DNA of 64,000 bases, taken from positions 3,224,001 to 3,288,000 of the forward strand of contig NZ_CP091285.1 in assembly GCF_021650975.2 (NCBI RefSeq), in the 5' to 3' direction. Numbering within the stretch: the stretch's first letter is position 1; the number at the start of each line of letters is the position of its first letter. Shown piece by piece: positions 49,011 through 58,362 of this stretch. The notes below the pieces were generated by a model. It did no database searches. It was given only the letters and a program-made list of their open reading frames with translations, and had not been told where the DNA came from. The stretch is from Flavobacterium jumunjinense (GTDB taxonomy: Bacteria > Bacteroidota > Bacteroidia > Flavobacteriales > Flavobacteriaceae). The position numbers and the translations under genes are program-made.

Positions 49011-51668
49011 ATGAATTTTAGATATATAATTGTTTTTTTTATTTTTTTTTATTCTTTCTCTCAACAACAAGATAAAAAAAATGATATAGATGATCTTTTT
49101 TTGGGTGACTCAACATTTAAGTTGAAACAACAAAAAAGTTTAAAATCTTTAGATAGTCTTTTGGTCATTTGGAGTAGAAAAAGTGAGAATGATAAACACA
49201 ATACCATTCAAAAATATTATTTATCTAAGGACATAGCTAAAAAATACCGTAATCTTAGTTTAAACTTAAAAGCAATAGAGTTTTATAGATACTCTGCTAC
49301 TTTATTAAATGAAATAAAGTCTTTTGGTAGTCAAGAAAAAGCAACATTCTATTATGAGCTTTGCGAATTTTATTATTCAATATCCAATAATAAGCTTTTT
49401 AAAAATAATTTAATTAAAGCTATAATATTATGGGAAAATGATTCGAATAAATATTCAAAAGAATTAGTAAAGGGTTATAGTAAACTAATAAATAATTATC
49501 TTGAATATGGCGATATAAATAATGCTAAGTTATATTTGAAAAAAAACAATAATCTCTCAGTAAAGAATGATTTTATCCAAGATGAATTAAGACATCAATT
49601 TAAACTTACAAGTTTTCTTTATAAATTGAGAATTTCATTAGCAGAGAAAAAAAATACTGCTTCAGAAAGCAGCTATAAAGAACTGACACAATATTTCATT
49701 AATTTAAAAAACAAAACTAATTATTTGACATATTATGCAGATGCTACTAATTTCTATGCGGAAGCGATTTTTAGCTTAGGAAGAACCAATGAAGCACTGG
49801 ATTTACTAAAGGCATCAATTATAGTGCATAAACAAATAGGTAATGATTTGTCTCTTATTACTGCTTATTCTTATTTGAGTTATTTTACAAGAGAATTAAA
49901 GGATTATAATAGAGCTCACCAGTCAATAGATGCAGCAATACATTTAATTTCACCCGATAATTTTTCTGATTTAGCAGGTTTATATACAAGTAAAGCAATT
50001 ATTTTTTTTGAAGAGAAGAATTATAAGGAGTCTGAGATTTATTTTGATAAAGCACATCAATTAATTAAAAGAATAGATAATTCCAATTTTTATTTACTGT
50101 CATATAATGTAGAAATATCAAAAAAATATTTTGAAATTTATGAAATGACAGGAAATGTAAAACTGCTCAACAAATCGTTTAAATCTTATAAATACTCTGT
50201 AAAACAATTTCAAGATTTCTATGAAAACGATTTTTTCAATCCGTTACTTTCTGAATATAAAAATTTAATTATAGATGGTTTACTAACTCTTGGATTAAAA
50301 TCTGAAAATAGTTTAGTAGCAATTATTGAAATGATCGAAAACATTCAATCTAAATTTTTATTAAAGAATTATCTGTTAAATAATAAAAACGGAAGCGTTC
50401 AAATTGTTAATGAACTATCGGAGATTAAAACATTAAAACTTAATTTAGCATCTATCTCTAGTGTACAAAAAAATAGAGACTCGTTAGTTTTAAAAAAAAC
50501 ACAGATTAAAAATAATATTGAGTTATTAGAAAACAAATTGATAACCAAATATCCTCACTTTAATTCTATATTAAATCCAACCTTTAATTTTAAAGACTTT
50601 ATTTTAAAAAATAAGGATGAAATAATGAGATTTTATGTTACTAATACAAGTGTATTTAGTATTTATATTAGTAGTCAAAATAAAATTTGTCTAAAAAGAA
50701 TTGATAATTTTTCAACTATTAAAGAGCACATTTCTTCTATTGTTTTAAATATTAAAAGTAAAAAACCGATAGAAAAACAATCTAAAGCATTATACAATAG
50801 TCTATTAAAACCCTTTGCACTTAAAAATGATGAAATAACAATAGTTTCAAACTCTTTTTTAAACGAGGTACCTTTTGAATTATTAATTGATGATGAAGGT
50901 AAATACATAGTTGAAAAATATAAAATAAACTATTCAAATTCTTTACTACTTTATGATATTCAAAGAAAGCATAAAAATTCAAAAGATTTTAAACTAGCAA
51001 TTTTTCAACCAAACTATAAAAATAAAAATCTAAACATTTTACCATTTGCAGAAAAAGAGGCTTTGTATTTACAAGAAACGTTTCATTCGATTCTTTTTTC
51101 AAATGAAAAAGCTACAAAGCAAAACTTTGTTAATGGGGTATCAAATTTTAATGCTTGCCATTTATCTATGCATGCCATTATTGATGAAAATAATGAAGAA
51201 GTTTCAAGATTAGTATTTAATGATGAAAATTTTTATTTTTCCGATTTCTATGCACAAAATTTACCCTTAGATTTAGTAGTATTAAGTGCTTGTGAAACAG
51301 GAATAGGAAAGCATATTGAAGGAGAGGGGTTAATGAGTCTATCTCGTGCTTTTACTTATAGTGGTGTTTCTGCTACTATTCATAGTTTATGGCAAACTCC
51401 AGACAAACAAGGTTATGAAATCATGCAGTATTTTTATGAATTTTTAAATGATGGATTGCCTAAAAATGAAGCTTTACAAAAAGCAAAAATTAAATTCCTT
51501 TCTACAGCAAAAGCTTCCGAACTGAAACATCCTTATTATTGGTCGGGTTTTGTTTTGAATGGTAATTCTGAAGCTTTAGTTTCAAAAACTAATTATTTCT
51601 ATTCTATTCTTTTAGGATTAGCAACAATAGGAATTTTATTGTTTTTCTTCTTAAAGTTTAGAAAGTAG
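49011..51668 (+). CDS. Secreted, membrane-anchored TPR-CHAT (caspase-like) protein
   Basis: An 885-residue protein. The signal peptide is NFRYIIVFFIFFYSFSQQ. Residues ~60-400 form TPR-like helical repeats (for example ALDLLKASIIVHKQIGNDLS). A linker follows, then a C-terminal CHAT domain. The catalytic His lies in HLSMHAIIDE (about 720) and Cys in VVLSACETG (about 760); SRAFTYSGVSATIHSLWQTP is the conserved end. A single membrane segment (YSILLGLATIGILLFFFLKF) closes the chain, so the body is periplasmic. The CHAT fold is caspase/separase-like. It is convergent with the sigma/anti-sigma genes, overlapping the anti-sigma stop by 18 bases. Confidence 0.88.
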   Translation: MNFRYIIVFFIFFYSFSQQQDKKNDIDDLFLGDSTFKLKQQKSLKSLDSLLVIWSRKSENDKHNTIQKYYLSKDIAKKYRNLSLNLKAIEFYRYSATLLNEIKSFGSQEKATFYYELCEFYYSISNNKLFKNNLIKAIILWENDSNKYSKELVKGYSKLINNYLEYGDINNAKLYLKKNNNLSVKNDFIQDELRHQFKLTSFLYKLRISLAEKKNTASESSYKELTQYFINLKNKTNYLTYYADATNFYAEAIFSLGRTNEALDLLKASIIVHKQIGNDLSLITAYSYLSYFTRELKDYNRAHQSIDAAIHLISPDNFSDLAGLYTSKAIIFFEEKNYKESEIYFDKAHQLIKRIDNSNFYLLSYNVEISKKYFEIYEMTGNVKLLNKSFKSYKYSVKQFQDFYENDFFNPLLSEYKNLIIDGLLTLGLKSENSLVAIIEMIENIQSKFLLKNYLLNNKNGSVQIVNELSEIKTLKLNLASISSVQKNRDSLVLKKTQIKNNIELLENKLITKYPHFNSILNPTFNFKDFILKNKDEIMRFYVTNTSVFSIYISSQNKICLKRIDNFSTIKEHISSIVLNIKSKKPIEKQSKALYNSLLKPFALKNDEITIVSNSFLNEVPFELLIDDEGKYIVEKYKINYSNSLLLYDIQRKHKNSKDFKLAIFQPNYKNKNLNILPFAEKEALYLQETFHSILFSNEKATKQNFVNGVSNFNACHLSMHAIIDENNEEVSRLVFNDENFYFSDFYAQNLPLDLVVLSACETGIGKHIEGEGLMSLSRAFTYSGVSATIHSLWQTPDKQGYEIMQYFYEFLNDGLPKNEALQKAKIKFLSTAKASELKHPYYWSGFVLNGNSEALVSKTNYFYSILLGLATIGILLFFFLKFRK

Positions 51669-52358
51669 GGCTATAGCTTCCGAATTTTTAAAAGTTCCTT
51701 TTTCTGTAAGTAGTGTTAATTCTTTTTTAGCTTCTTTTACTTGATTCAGTTTTACATAACAAAGGGATTTAAACCACATAGATTTCTCTTTGTATGCCTC
51801 TGACCAATTTACAGATTCAAATAAGTTTAAAGCTTCTTTATGTTGTTCTAATTCCATTAAAGAGATAGCTTTGTAAAATTGAATATAATCAGATGTAGAA
51901 ATTTTTAAGGCCAAATTAAACAACTCATTTGCTTTAGCATACTCTTCCAAATCATAAGCAATAAAAGCTTCTTCAATTACCGATTTGTCATTTACATCAC
52001 TTCTAGTATTTGAGACTTCTGTATTGGGATAGGCTTCAAAATAGCTGTTGTATAAGTCTGTATTATTGGGGTTGTTGCTAAAAAAAATAAACCATAATGA
52101 AAGCATTACTAATAAAATAGCAGCATATGGTAAATAACGTTTTAGATTAAAAATAGGCATATCATCACTATTTTCAAATTGTTGGATTTCCTTTTTAATT
52201 TTTTGTCTTTCTGAAACAACAACAGCATTTTTCAATTCGCTATAAAACTCAAATTCTTTTTTAAAATCGGAATCTTCAACTAGCAATTTATTGAAAAGTA
52301 GTTTTTCTTCTTCGGTTAAATTGTGTTCAAAATATTTTTCAATTAATTCATGCATCAT
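51651..52358 (-). CDS. Membrane TPR protein, probable anti-sigma factor
   Basis: A 235-residue protein if started at MMHELIEKYFEHNLTEEEKL. That ATG overlaps the sigma-factor stop in ATGA and gives a family-like beginning (ELIEKYFEG.LSEEE). An upstream ATG at 52397 would add 13 residues read over the sigma gene and is less likely. Residues 1-75 are a cytoplasmic helical domain, then one membrane segment (YLPYAAILLVMLSLWFIFFS), then a periplasmic part with TPR-like repeats (YAKANELFNLALKISTSDYI; EALNLFESVNWSEAYKE). This topology, next to an ECF sigma gene, fits an anti-sigma factor. Confidence 0.72.
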   Translation of the reverse strand: MMHELIEKYFEHNLTEEEKLLFNKLLVEDSDFKKEFEFYSELKNAVVVSERQKIKKEIQQFENSDDMPIFNLKRYLPYAAILLVMLSLWFIFFSNNPNNTDLYNSYFEAYPNTEVSNTRSDVNDKSVIEEAFIAYDLEEYAKANELFNLALKISTSDYIQFYKAISLMELEQHKEALNLFESVNWSEAYKEKSMWFKSLCYVKLNQVKEAKKELTLLTEKGTFKNSEAIALLSKL

Positions 52359-52894
52359 TTCTTTGGATTTAGGGATTTTTTTAAATGAGAAATGCATCTC
52401 GACTTCTGACTTTTTAAAACATCTTTATTCTCATAGTTTAAAATCGTTTGTATTTCTTCTAATTTTTTGTTTTCAAAATAAAATAAACTTAAAATTTTTT
52501 GACACTGCTCTCCTAATTGTTCATACGCCTTTTTAAGTGCTACTTCTCGCTCGTTTAAAGCTTCATCATCAATTGAAAATGATTCTGTTACTGCAGTATT
52601 TTCAAACTCACTTAAATCAACTGTTTTTTTAGCCTTCAGATAATTAAAAATCATAAATTTTCCGATACCAATGAAATACGTATTTATACTACTTTTTAAA
52701 TCATCAATGCTGTTTTTTCTAGCATTTTCTACAAGTGCAACAATACTATCTTGATAGATATCTAAGGCAACTTCATTAGGAATACTATAACGGTTTGCCA
52801 ACTTAAAAAAAGACAATTTATTCTCAAGATAAATCTTTTTTATAGTCGCTGTGTCATTTTGTTTTATTCTCTCAACTATGTTGTTTTCATTCAT
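52355..52894 (-). CDS. ECF-type RNA polymerase sigma factor
   Basis: A 179-residue sigma-70 family protein. Region 2 is FKLANRYSIPNEVALDIYQD, SIVALVENARKN and TYFIGIGKFMIFNYLKAKK. Region 4 is EREVALKKAYEQLGEQCQKI, LSLFYFENKKLEEIQTIL and NYENKDVLKSQKSRCISHLKK (HTH). Regions 1.1 and 3 are absent, as in ECF sigma factors. The gene is divergent from the 53005 run, with 110 bases between, and translationally coupled to the membrane TPR gene. Its targets are unknown. Confidence 0.88.
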   Translation of the reverse strand: MNENNIVERIKQNDTATIKKIYLENKLSFFKLANRYSIPNEVALDIYQDSIVALVENARKNSIDDLKSSINTYFIGIGKFMIFNYLKAKKTVDLSEFENTAVTESFSIDDEALNEREVALKKAYEQLGEQCQKILSLFYFENKKLEEIQTILNYENKDVLKSQKSRCISHLKKSLNPKK

Positions 52895-53004
52895 TAGTAG
52901 AAAATGTTTTGTAAAGTAAACTTTAAGGCAAAAATAATATTTATGGGTTTACCTTTTGGTTTTTTTTCTACAAATGAGCAATAAACATTTAAAATCTACA
53001 AATA

Positions 53005-53892
53005 ATGAAAAAAATCTATCTAATGTTAGTGATGACTTTTATTTTTAGTCATTCCATTAATGCTCAGTTTTTTAAAAGATTACAAGACAAAGCCCAACAG
53101 TCTATGGAACGTGCTTTGGAAAGAAAAACAGATGAGAAAATTGATCAAACTACAGAAGCGACTGTAGATACTATTTTTGAAGCCCCTAAAAAAATAACAA
53201 AGAAAAAACAAAGAAAACAGAAAAAAGCAAGTAAAGAATCAAATGTTGATACACAAGAAATGATTGCTCAAATGGGAAATGCTACTCATGAACCCAAATA
53301 TGTTTTTCCTGTAACAGCCATTATTGAAGTAGAAGATGTAAACGTAAATAGTAAAAAAACAACTATGAAACAAGGTTATGGCAAAGAGGCTTTGATCACA
53401 GAAATGGAAAAAAATGGAGGTCCTTTTATCATTGATATGAAAAATGAATCTGCGATTATGTTAAATATTTCTAGTGGAACAGCCCAAGTAATGTCTTTAG
53501 AATGGATGGAAAAGATAATGGGGAACCAAAGTATTTCTAGTCAAGAAGCGTCAGACGTTGTTCCCACAGTAAAGAAAACAGGAAAAACCAAAGTAATGAA
53601 CGGCTATACTTGTCATGAATATACTATTACTTATGAAGAAGGAAGAATAAACGCTTGGTATGCACCCGATGTAAAATTTGAGTACCAAGATTATTTAAGA
53701 GGGATGTCAAAATTATTTTCCAAGAAAAAAGAAGAAAATCCAATGCAACTTCTAAATACAGATTATGGTTATGTTATGGAAATGACTTTTTTCAATAAAC
53801 AATCTAAAAAGCAAAATACTATGAAAGTAGTCGCTTTAGACGAAAAAGTGAGAATGATAAATATGAGTTTGTTTAAAATCCAAAAATTATAA
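53005..53892 (+). CDS. Secreted protein, DUF4412-like
   Basis: A 295-residue protein with signal peptide MKKIYLMLVMTFIFSHSINAQ. A Lys/Glu-rich linker (residues ~25-80) is followed by a beta-rich part: VFPVTAIIEVEDVNVN.., SAIMLNISSGTAQVMSLEWM, TGKTKVMNGYTCHEYTITYE, INAWYAPDVKFEY. The phrase G.T.V..G..C..Y.....  ....WY....  resembles DUF4412, a periplasmic family of unknown role. It is the first gene of the run to 60231 and only one base before the next gene. Confidence 0.7.
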   Translation: MKKIYLMLVMTFIFSHSINAQFFKRLQDKAQQSMERALERKTDEKIDQTTEATVDTIFEAPKKITKKKQRKQKKASKESNVDTQEMIAQMGNATHEPKYVFPVTAIIEVEDVNVNSKKTTMKQGYGKEALITEMEKNGGPFIIDMKNESAIMLNISSGTAQVMSLEWMEKIMGNQSISSQEASDVVPTVKKTGKTKVMNGYTCHEYTITYEEGRINAWYAPDVKFEYQDYLRGMSKLFSKKKEENPMQLLNTDYGYVMEMTFFNKQSKKQNTMKVVALDEKVRMINMSLFKIQKL

Positions 53893-53893
53893 T

Positions 53894-54514
53894 ATGAAAA
53901 AGATCAATTTAATTCTAGTCACAATTCTAGTATTTATAAGCTGTCAAAATGCAAAAGACAAAGCAACAGAAAGTGTTACTAATTCAGTAATTGAGAAAAC
54001 CTTAGATCAAGTGGGAGTTGCTTCTGAGAATATAGAAAGAGCCAATCAAAATAAAGCTGAAATTGAAATTACTTATGACGGACAAAATCTATTTAGTAAA
54101 GATGAAAATTTTAAAACTATCATGAATACAGCAGGAAAACAGATGATGGTTTTCTCTATTGATAGTGAAGATGCAAAGATTAATATATCCTTCTCAGGAC
54201 TGAAAGATATGTTAGACGTCAAGCCTATTATTGGAAAAAATAAAGATGGAAAGTTAGCTCCTAAAGACGCTAATGGTACAGTAGTAACTATTGTAATTGC
54301 TAAGGAAAATGGGTTTGCGTATACTTTATTAGATGGAGAGGCTACACTATCAAAATTAAATCAAGATGAAGTGGTAATTGAATTTTCGGGAAAAGCAGGG
54401 ACTTTTTTAGATGCTAATAAACCCGAAAACTGGAAATCTATGCAAGGAAAGATTGTAAGTAAATATCCTGTAATGAATTTTATTCAAGTTAAAAAAGAAG
54501 AGTTATTCTATTAA
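53894..54514 (+). CDS. Lipoprotein of unknown function
   Basis: A 206-residue lipoprotein (MKKINLILVTILVFISC, then QNAKDKATES). Residues 20-55 are helical. The rest is beta-rich: AEIEITYDGQNLFSKDENFK, MMVFSIDSEDAKINISFSGL and AGTFLDANKPENWKSMQGK. It looks like a small periplasmic beta-sandwich. One base after the preceding gene, so transcribed with it; probable partner of the 53005 protein. Confidence 0.7.
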   Translation: MKKINLILVTILVFISCQNAKDKATESVTNSVIEKTLDQVGVASENIERANQNKAEIEITYDGQNLFSKDENFKTIMNTAGKQMMVFSIDSEDAKINISFSGLKDMLDVKPIIGKNKDGKLAPKDANGTVVTIVIAKENGFAYTLLDGEATLSKLNQDEVVIEFSGKAGTFLDANKPENWKSMQGKIVSKYPVMNFIQVKKEELFY

Positions 54515-54526
54515 AAATTTAAAAAA

Positions 54527-55264
54527 ATGAAAAAATATATTTTAAGTGTCATTATTGTATCAACCCTTTCTTTGGTATCCTGTTCTAAAGATGATGATGC
54601 TACTCCACAACAAGAAACATTAGGAAATGCTAAAAAAGTAATACTTAATACTTTTTCAGAACAAGGCAATTTGACAACAACTACTTTGTATGAATTTAGC
54701 TATAATGAAAATAGTTTACTATCGGCAATGAAGATTTCCAATGTTGATGGTGTTAAGAACAGAACAATCAATTATAATCCAGATAAAAAAGTTTCTCAAA
54801 TTACTCAAACATTCAATAATGTTGCTAAAATTCTTTCTGTAACTTATAGTGGAGAGAATGCTACAGTTTCAATATCTGGACAAAATGAACCCTATGGTTT
54901 AACTTATAATACTACTAATGGCACTTATAATTATTCCAATGGAACAGACTCAGGAACCCTCACCTATGGAGAAAATCAGAATTTGATAGGAATTTCTTCA
55001 AATAATATCTCTGTATTTTCTAAAACCATAGTACCAAGTATTAGAGGTATCTACGCAAATCAAGATAAATTATTCGCATTTATTTCATCTTTTTTATCTA
55101 ATGGAGATTTTTTATTTTTTGATAGAAATGCTGCATCAACATTGTTTTATAGTGGTGAAAATTATTCAATTACGAATGAATCAGAAAACGGTAGTTTAAC
55201 GTATTATGCTATGATAAACACTAATACTCAGGTAAAAATTGCCGATGTAATAATCATTTATTAA
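54527..55264 (+). CDS. Lipoprotein with YD-like strand repeats
   Basis: A 245-residue lipoprotein (YILSVIIVSTLSLVSC, then SKDDDATPQQ). The body has repeated short strands with Tyr/Asn (LLSAMKISNVDG, INYNPDKKVSQITQTFNN, VTYSGENATVSISGQ), as in the beta-ribbon YD family of Flavobacterium lipoproteins. A similar protein is encoded three genes downstream (58362). Surface or periplasmic; ligand unknown. Confidence 0.65.
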   Translation: MKKYILSVIIVSTLSLVSCSKDDDATPQQETLGNAKKVILNTFSEQGNLTTTTLYEFSYNENSLLSAMKISNVDGVKNRTINYNPDKKVSQITQTFNNVAKILSVTYSGENATVSISGQNEPYGLTYNTTNGTYNYSNGTDSGTLTYGENQNLIGISSNNISVFSKTIVPSIRGIYANQDKLFAFISSFLSNGDFLFFDRNAASTLFYSGENYSITNESENGSLTYYAMINTNTQVKIADVIIIY

Positions 55265-55285
55265 TTATTTCATACTGAAAACAAA

Positions 55286-56623
55286 ATGAAAAAAATCACA
55301 ACAATAATTACATTTTTGTTTGTAATACTACTACAAGCACAAAATTTTACAGGCACTTGGAATACTTCCTTTGGTGAAGTAAAACTTATACACGAAGGTC
55401 AAATTGTATACGGAGATTATTCTTCAATAGGTATAATTGATGCCATACAAACAGGATATACTATTAATGGGAAGTTTACCAATAATGGAAAAGTAGGAGA
55501 GTTCTATTTCAAATTAGCATCAGACAATAAATCATTTACTGGTGAATGGAAATGGCAAGGAGATACTAAAAATCAAGGCAATTGGACAGGAACTTTAAAA
55601 TCTGATGCATTTCCAAGTTTAAAAATGGACAAATGGACTGGACAATACGAGTTCAATGCTTATCCAGGAGTGTTTAATAAAAAACTAAACTTACAACAAA
55701 AAGGGTTACGATTGGTAGGTAAATTTGATGATGGAAAATCTTTTTTCGGAAAACTAGACAATGATTTGAAAACGGTAGCCTATGGTTCGTTTTATCATGA
55801 AAATACTCAGTATAGTCTTTACAAAAGTTATATAAAAACAGAAAACAGTGAAAATATAACAGCTTGGTATGGACAAATAGGAAAATTAAATACTAATGAA
55901 AAGGTTAAGTTTTATGCAAAATTTTTAAAACCGATGACTGTAGCTGAATTTACTTCTTTGACAGGAGGAAATAGTACATCGGCTACAAATTATACAAAAG
56001 CTACTGGAGGCTTAACAACAGTTTCACAAGAATTAAGTAATTCAACTAGTAGTATAAAAACGAAAAGAGATTATGAGGGAAGATATAGAGTAACACTCAC
56101 ACATATAAAAGCGGATATTGACACTTTTTTTTATGATTTAGATAATCCTTTAACATGGAATGTAGATATTTTTGGTACAGCGGGAATTCGGATGTATGGA
56201 AAGTCAACTTCAAGTAATGTTGAAATTAAAGCTATTGGAAATAAGAAACCAAGACTATGGGATATTTCTTCCTCAGACCCTGTTAAACTGAAACAAAATA
56301 GTGGTCTGAATAATCCAGATAGTAGTAACGAAAATTCTGAAAGCATATATGAATTAATAAAAGTTTCAGATTCTAACATGTATTATAATATCGATAGGAT
56401 TATCGAATTTGATATAAAAGGAGATTTAGCAAATGAAAATTTGGAAGTAAATGTTCAAATGGACGTTACACAAAAATTAACAGGAAGACCAGATTATAAA
56501 TTTGGTTGGAAACAAAGAAGTATAAAAATCAAAGACATCGAGTTTGGTAAGCAATATTATTTAGTAAATAAAAAAGACAAAGATAATTGGATAGCAATAG
56601 GTTTTAAAATTGAAAAAAACTAA
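55286..56623 (+). CDS. Secreted beta-repeat protein, paralog 1
   Basis: A 445-residue protein with signal peptide KKITTIITFLFVILLQAQ. The N-terminal half has repeated units of FTGTWNTSFGEVKLIHEGQI, VYGDYSSIGI then G.F..... FKL. . .. .F.G.W.W; they occur around residues 20-110 and 115-180. The C-terminal part (residues 265-440) holds YRVTLTHIKAD, then FGTAGIRMYGKS, then RLWDIS...VKLKQNSG. Both parts are shared with the next gene's product, so these are tandem duplicates. Fold and function are not known. Confidence 0.65.
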   Translation: MKKITTIITFLFVILLQAQNFTGTWNTSFGEVKLIHEGQIVYGDYSSIGIIDAIQTGYTINGKFTNNGKVGEFYFKLASDNKSFTGEWKWQGDTKNQGNWTGTLKSDAFPSLKMDKWTGQYEFNAYPGVFNKKLNLQQKGLRLVGKFDDGKSFFGKLDNDLKTVAYGSFYHENTQYSLYKSYIKTENSENITAWYGQIGKLNTNEKVKFYAKFLKPMTVAEFTSLTGGNSTSATNYTKATGGLTTVSQELSNSTSSIKTKRDYEGRYRVTLTHIKADIDTFFYDLDNPLTWNVDIFGTAGIRMYGKSTSSNVEIKAIGNKKPRLWDISSSDPVKLKQNSGLNNPDSSNENSESIYELIKVSDSNMYYNIDRIIEFDIKGDLANENLEVNVQMDVTQKLTGRPDYKFGWKQRSIKIKDIEFGKQYYLVNKKDKDNWIAIGFKIEKN

Positions 56624-56627
56624 TAAA

Positions 56628-57767
56628 ATGAAAAATCTAAAAATAGTTATTGTTCTCTTTTTAATTCAATTCTGTTATGCTCAAGTTGATGGTACTTACA
56701 GGACTGATTTTGGTATAGTAAAATTAATACAAGAAGATTCAATTGTATACGGAGATTATGGAGAAAGAGGAACCGTAGTGGGTAAATTTATAGTAGATAA
56801 ATTTAATGGACAGGGATATCTAGTGGGAACCTTTGCTCATGGTGATAATAAATGGGGTTCGTTCAAATGGAGTTTTGTATCCAATACATTTTCTGGAAAA
56901 TGGGGTTGGAATTCCTCATTATCAGGAGGAAATTGGAATGGAGAAATTATATATGATAAACCTTCTACTACAATGAAATCCGCTATTTGGAGTGGTATTT
57001 GGAATACTGATTTTGGTAAAATTGTTTTAGAGCAAACTGGAAATAAGGTTAAAGGGAAATATAGAAATCTTGGTTACATAGAAGCAACTGTTGTTGGTGA
57101 TAAACTTATAGGAACTTTTACAAATAATGGAAGTAAAGGAAATTTTGAATTCACCATGGAATGTAACGCTTTTAAGGGGAAATGGAGTTGGAACAATTCT
57201 CTAACAGATAAATGGAATGGTACCAAAGCTACAAAATCAAATTTGTGTGATGATTCTCCATATTCAGGGCTTTATAGAATTAAGGTGATTGATATGCAAA
57301 CTACATGCATTGGAAGATCGCAATTAGCTAGTACGATTCAACTTTATGGTGCGATAGGAGTTAGAATATATGGAAAGAGTAAATCAGGAACTATTGATAT
57401 ACCATCAATTAAAAATTACCCAGCTAGAATTTGGGATTATAGTGGTGGTTCTAATACGTTTGATGTGAAGCAAAATGCAGGAGCAAAGTATAACGATGTT
57501 TATGGTGATGCTATTTTTTATTTAGGTAAAAAAGCGATTAATAAGGAACGATTTTATTTAATAAAAGGAGAATTAGCCAATCAAGAGTTACAAGTAAATG
57601 TACAATGTAATTTGCAAGAAGAAAAAAACTTGCGACAAGATATCAACTTTGGTTTTCACCAAAGATCGATTCTTATTAAGGATGTGAAAATGGGTAAACC
57701 CAACTATTTTATAATTGTAAATGGAGACAACACCTTCAGAATTACATATATAGTTGATAAATTATAA
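56628..57767 (+). CDS. Secreted beta-repeat protein, paralog 2
   Basis: A 379-residue protein starting at MKNLKIVIVLFLIQFCYAQ, which gives a clean signal peptide; an upstream TTG start (56610) would precede this and is unlikely. Two repeat units (GTYRTDFGIVKLIQEDSIVY; GIWNTDFGKIVLEQTGNKVK) match paralog 1, and the C-terminal block (YRIKVIDMQ..., LYGAIGVRIYGKS, RIWDYSG) matches too. Identity is modest, so the duplication is old. The products are likely envelope proteins working together. Confidence 0.65.
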   Translation: MKNLKIVIVLFLIQFCYAQVDGTYRTDFGIVKLIQEDSIVYGDYGERGTVVGKFIVDKFNGQGYLVGTFAHGDNKWGSFKWSFVSNTFSGKWGWNSSLSGGNWNGEIIYDKPSTTMKSAIWSGIWNTDFGKIVLEQTGNKVKGKYRNLGYIEATVVGDKLIGTFTNNGSKGNFEFTMECNAFKGKWSWNNSLTDKWNGTKATKSNLCDDSPYSGLYRIKVIDMQTTCIGRSQLASTIQLYGAIGVRIYGKSKSGTIDIPSIKNYPARIWDYSGGSNTFDVKQNAGAKYNDVYGDAIFYLGKKAINKERFYLIKGELANQELQVNVQCNLQEEKNLRQDINFGFHQRSILIKDVKMGKPNYFIIVNGDNTFRITYIVDKL

Positions 57768-57771
57768 TGAA

Positions 57772-58362
57772 ATGAAAAATATAATAAATGTAATAGTAGT
57801 AGTATTGCTAATTAGCTGTACTACTAAAAAAGAAAATGTAAATAGTAATGAAGCGACAACAGAAAATGTAGTTTCGGAAAAAGTAGCTTTAATCAATCCA
57901 TGTGATTTAGTTTCTATGGATGATATTGCTTCAGCTTTTGGAATAGATATTTCAACAATCGAAAGTTATGCTAGAAACCCATATCCAGATACTAATAGAT
58001 GTGAATTTATATGGAATGATCCAAATGAGGTTACTAAAGCAAGTCAAATCATGATTACGATTTCTTCTAATTTAGAAATGGAGGATATGCCTCGTAAATT
58101 CTCCAATATGTTACGAATGGACATAGAAAAAGGAGTTATGGGAACTAAACAGCAAATCATAAAACCAACTCCAATTGACGGCTTTGGAGCAAATGCGTAT
58201 CATTGGAAGGAACCTGATTTTCAAAATGTTCAAAAAATTAAATTTCAGTCTAATGAAGCCTATTTAATTGAGATACTTTTTAATTCTTCAGAAACAGTAA
58301 ATTCAGAAGAGATAAAAGAAAAACTAATTCAAATTGGTAAAAACATAAAACAAAAAATATAA
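57772..58362 (+). CDS. Lipoprotein with a DUF3558-like pattern
   Basis: A 196-residue lipoprotein; the start at MKNIINVIVVVLLISC gives a clear lipobox (ISCTTKKE). The body begins LINPCDLVSMDDIASAFGID, which resembles the NPCxLLTxxEvaaalG start of DUF3558-type lipoproteins. It continues with a Tyr/Trp-rich part (TNRCEFIWNDPNEVTKASQI) and ends in a helix. Only 4 bases after the preceding gene and overlapping the next by one base. Confidence 0.65.
   Translation: MKNIINVIVVVLLISCTTKKENVNSNEATTENVVSEKVALINPCDLVSMDDIASAFGIDISTIESYARNPYPDTNRCEFIWNDPNEVTKASQIMITISSNLEMEDMPRKFSNMLRMDIEKGVMGTKQQIIKPTPIDGFGANAYHWKEPDFQNVQKIKFQSNEAYLIEILFNSSETVNSEEIKEKLIQIGKNIKQKI

Noticed and set aside
51651-52397. Longer start (52397) for the anti-sigma/TPR gene
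   Set aside because: The 13 extra residues are read over the sigma gene; the ATGA overlap start at 52358 gives the family-like N terminus.
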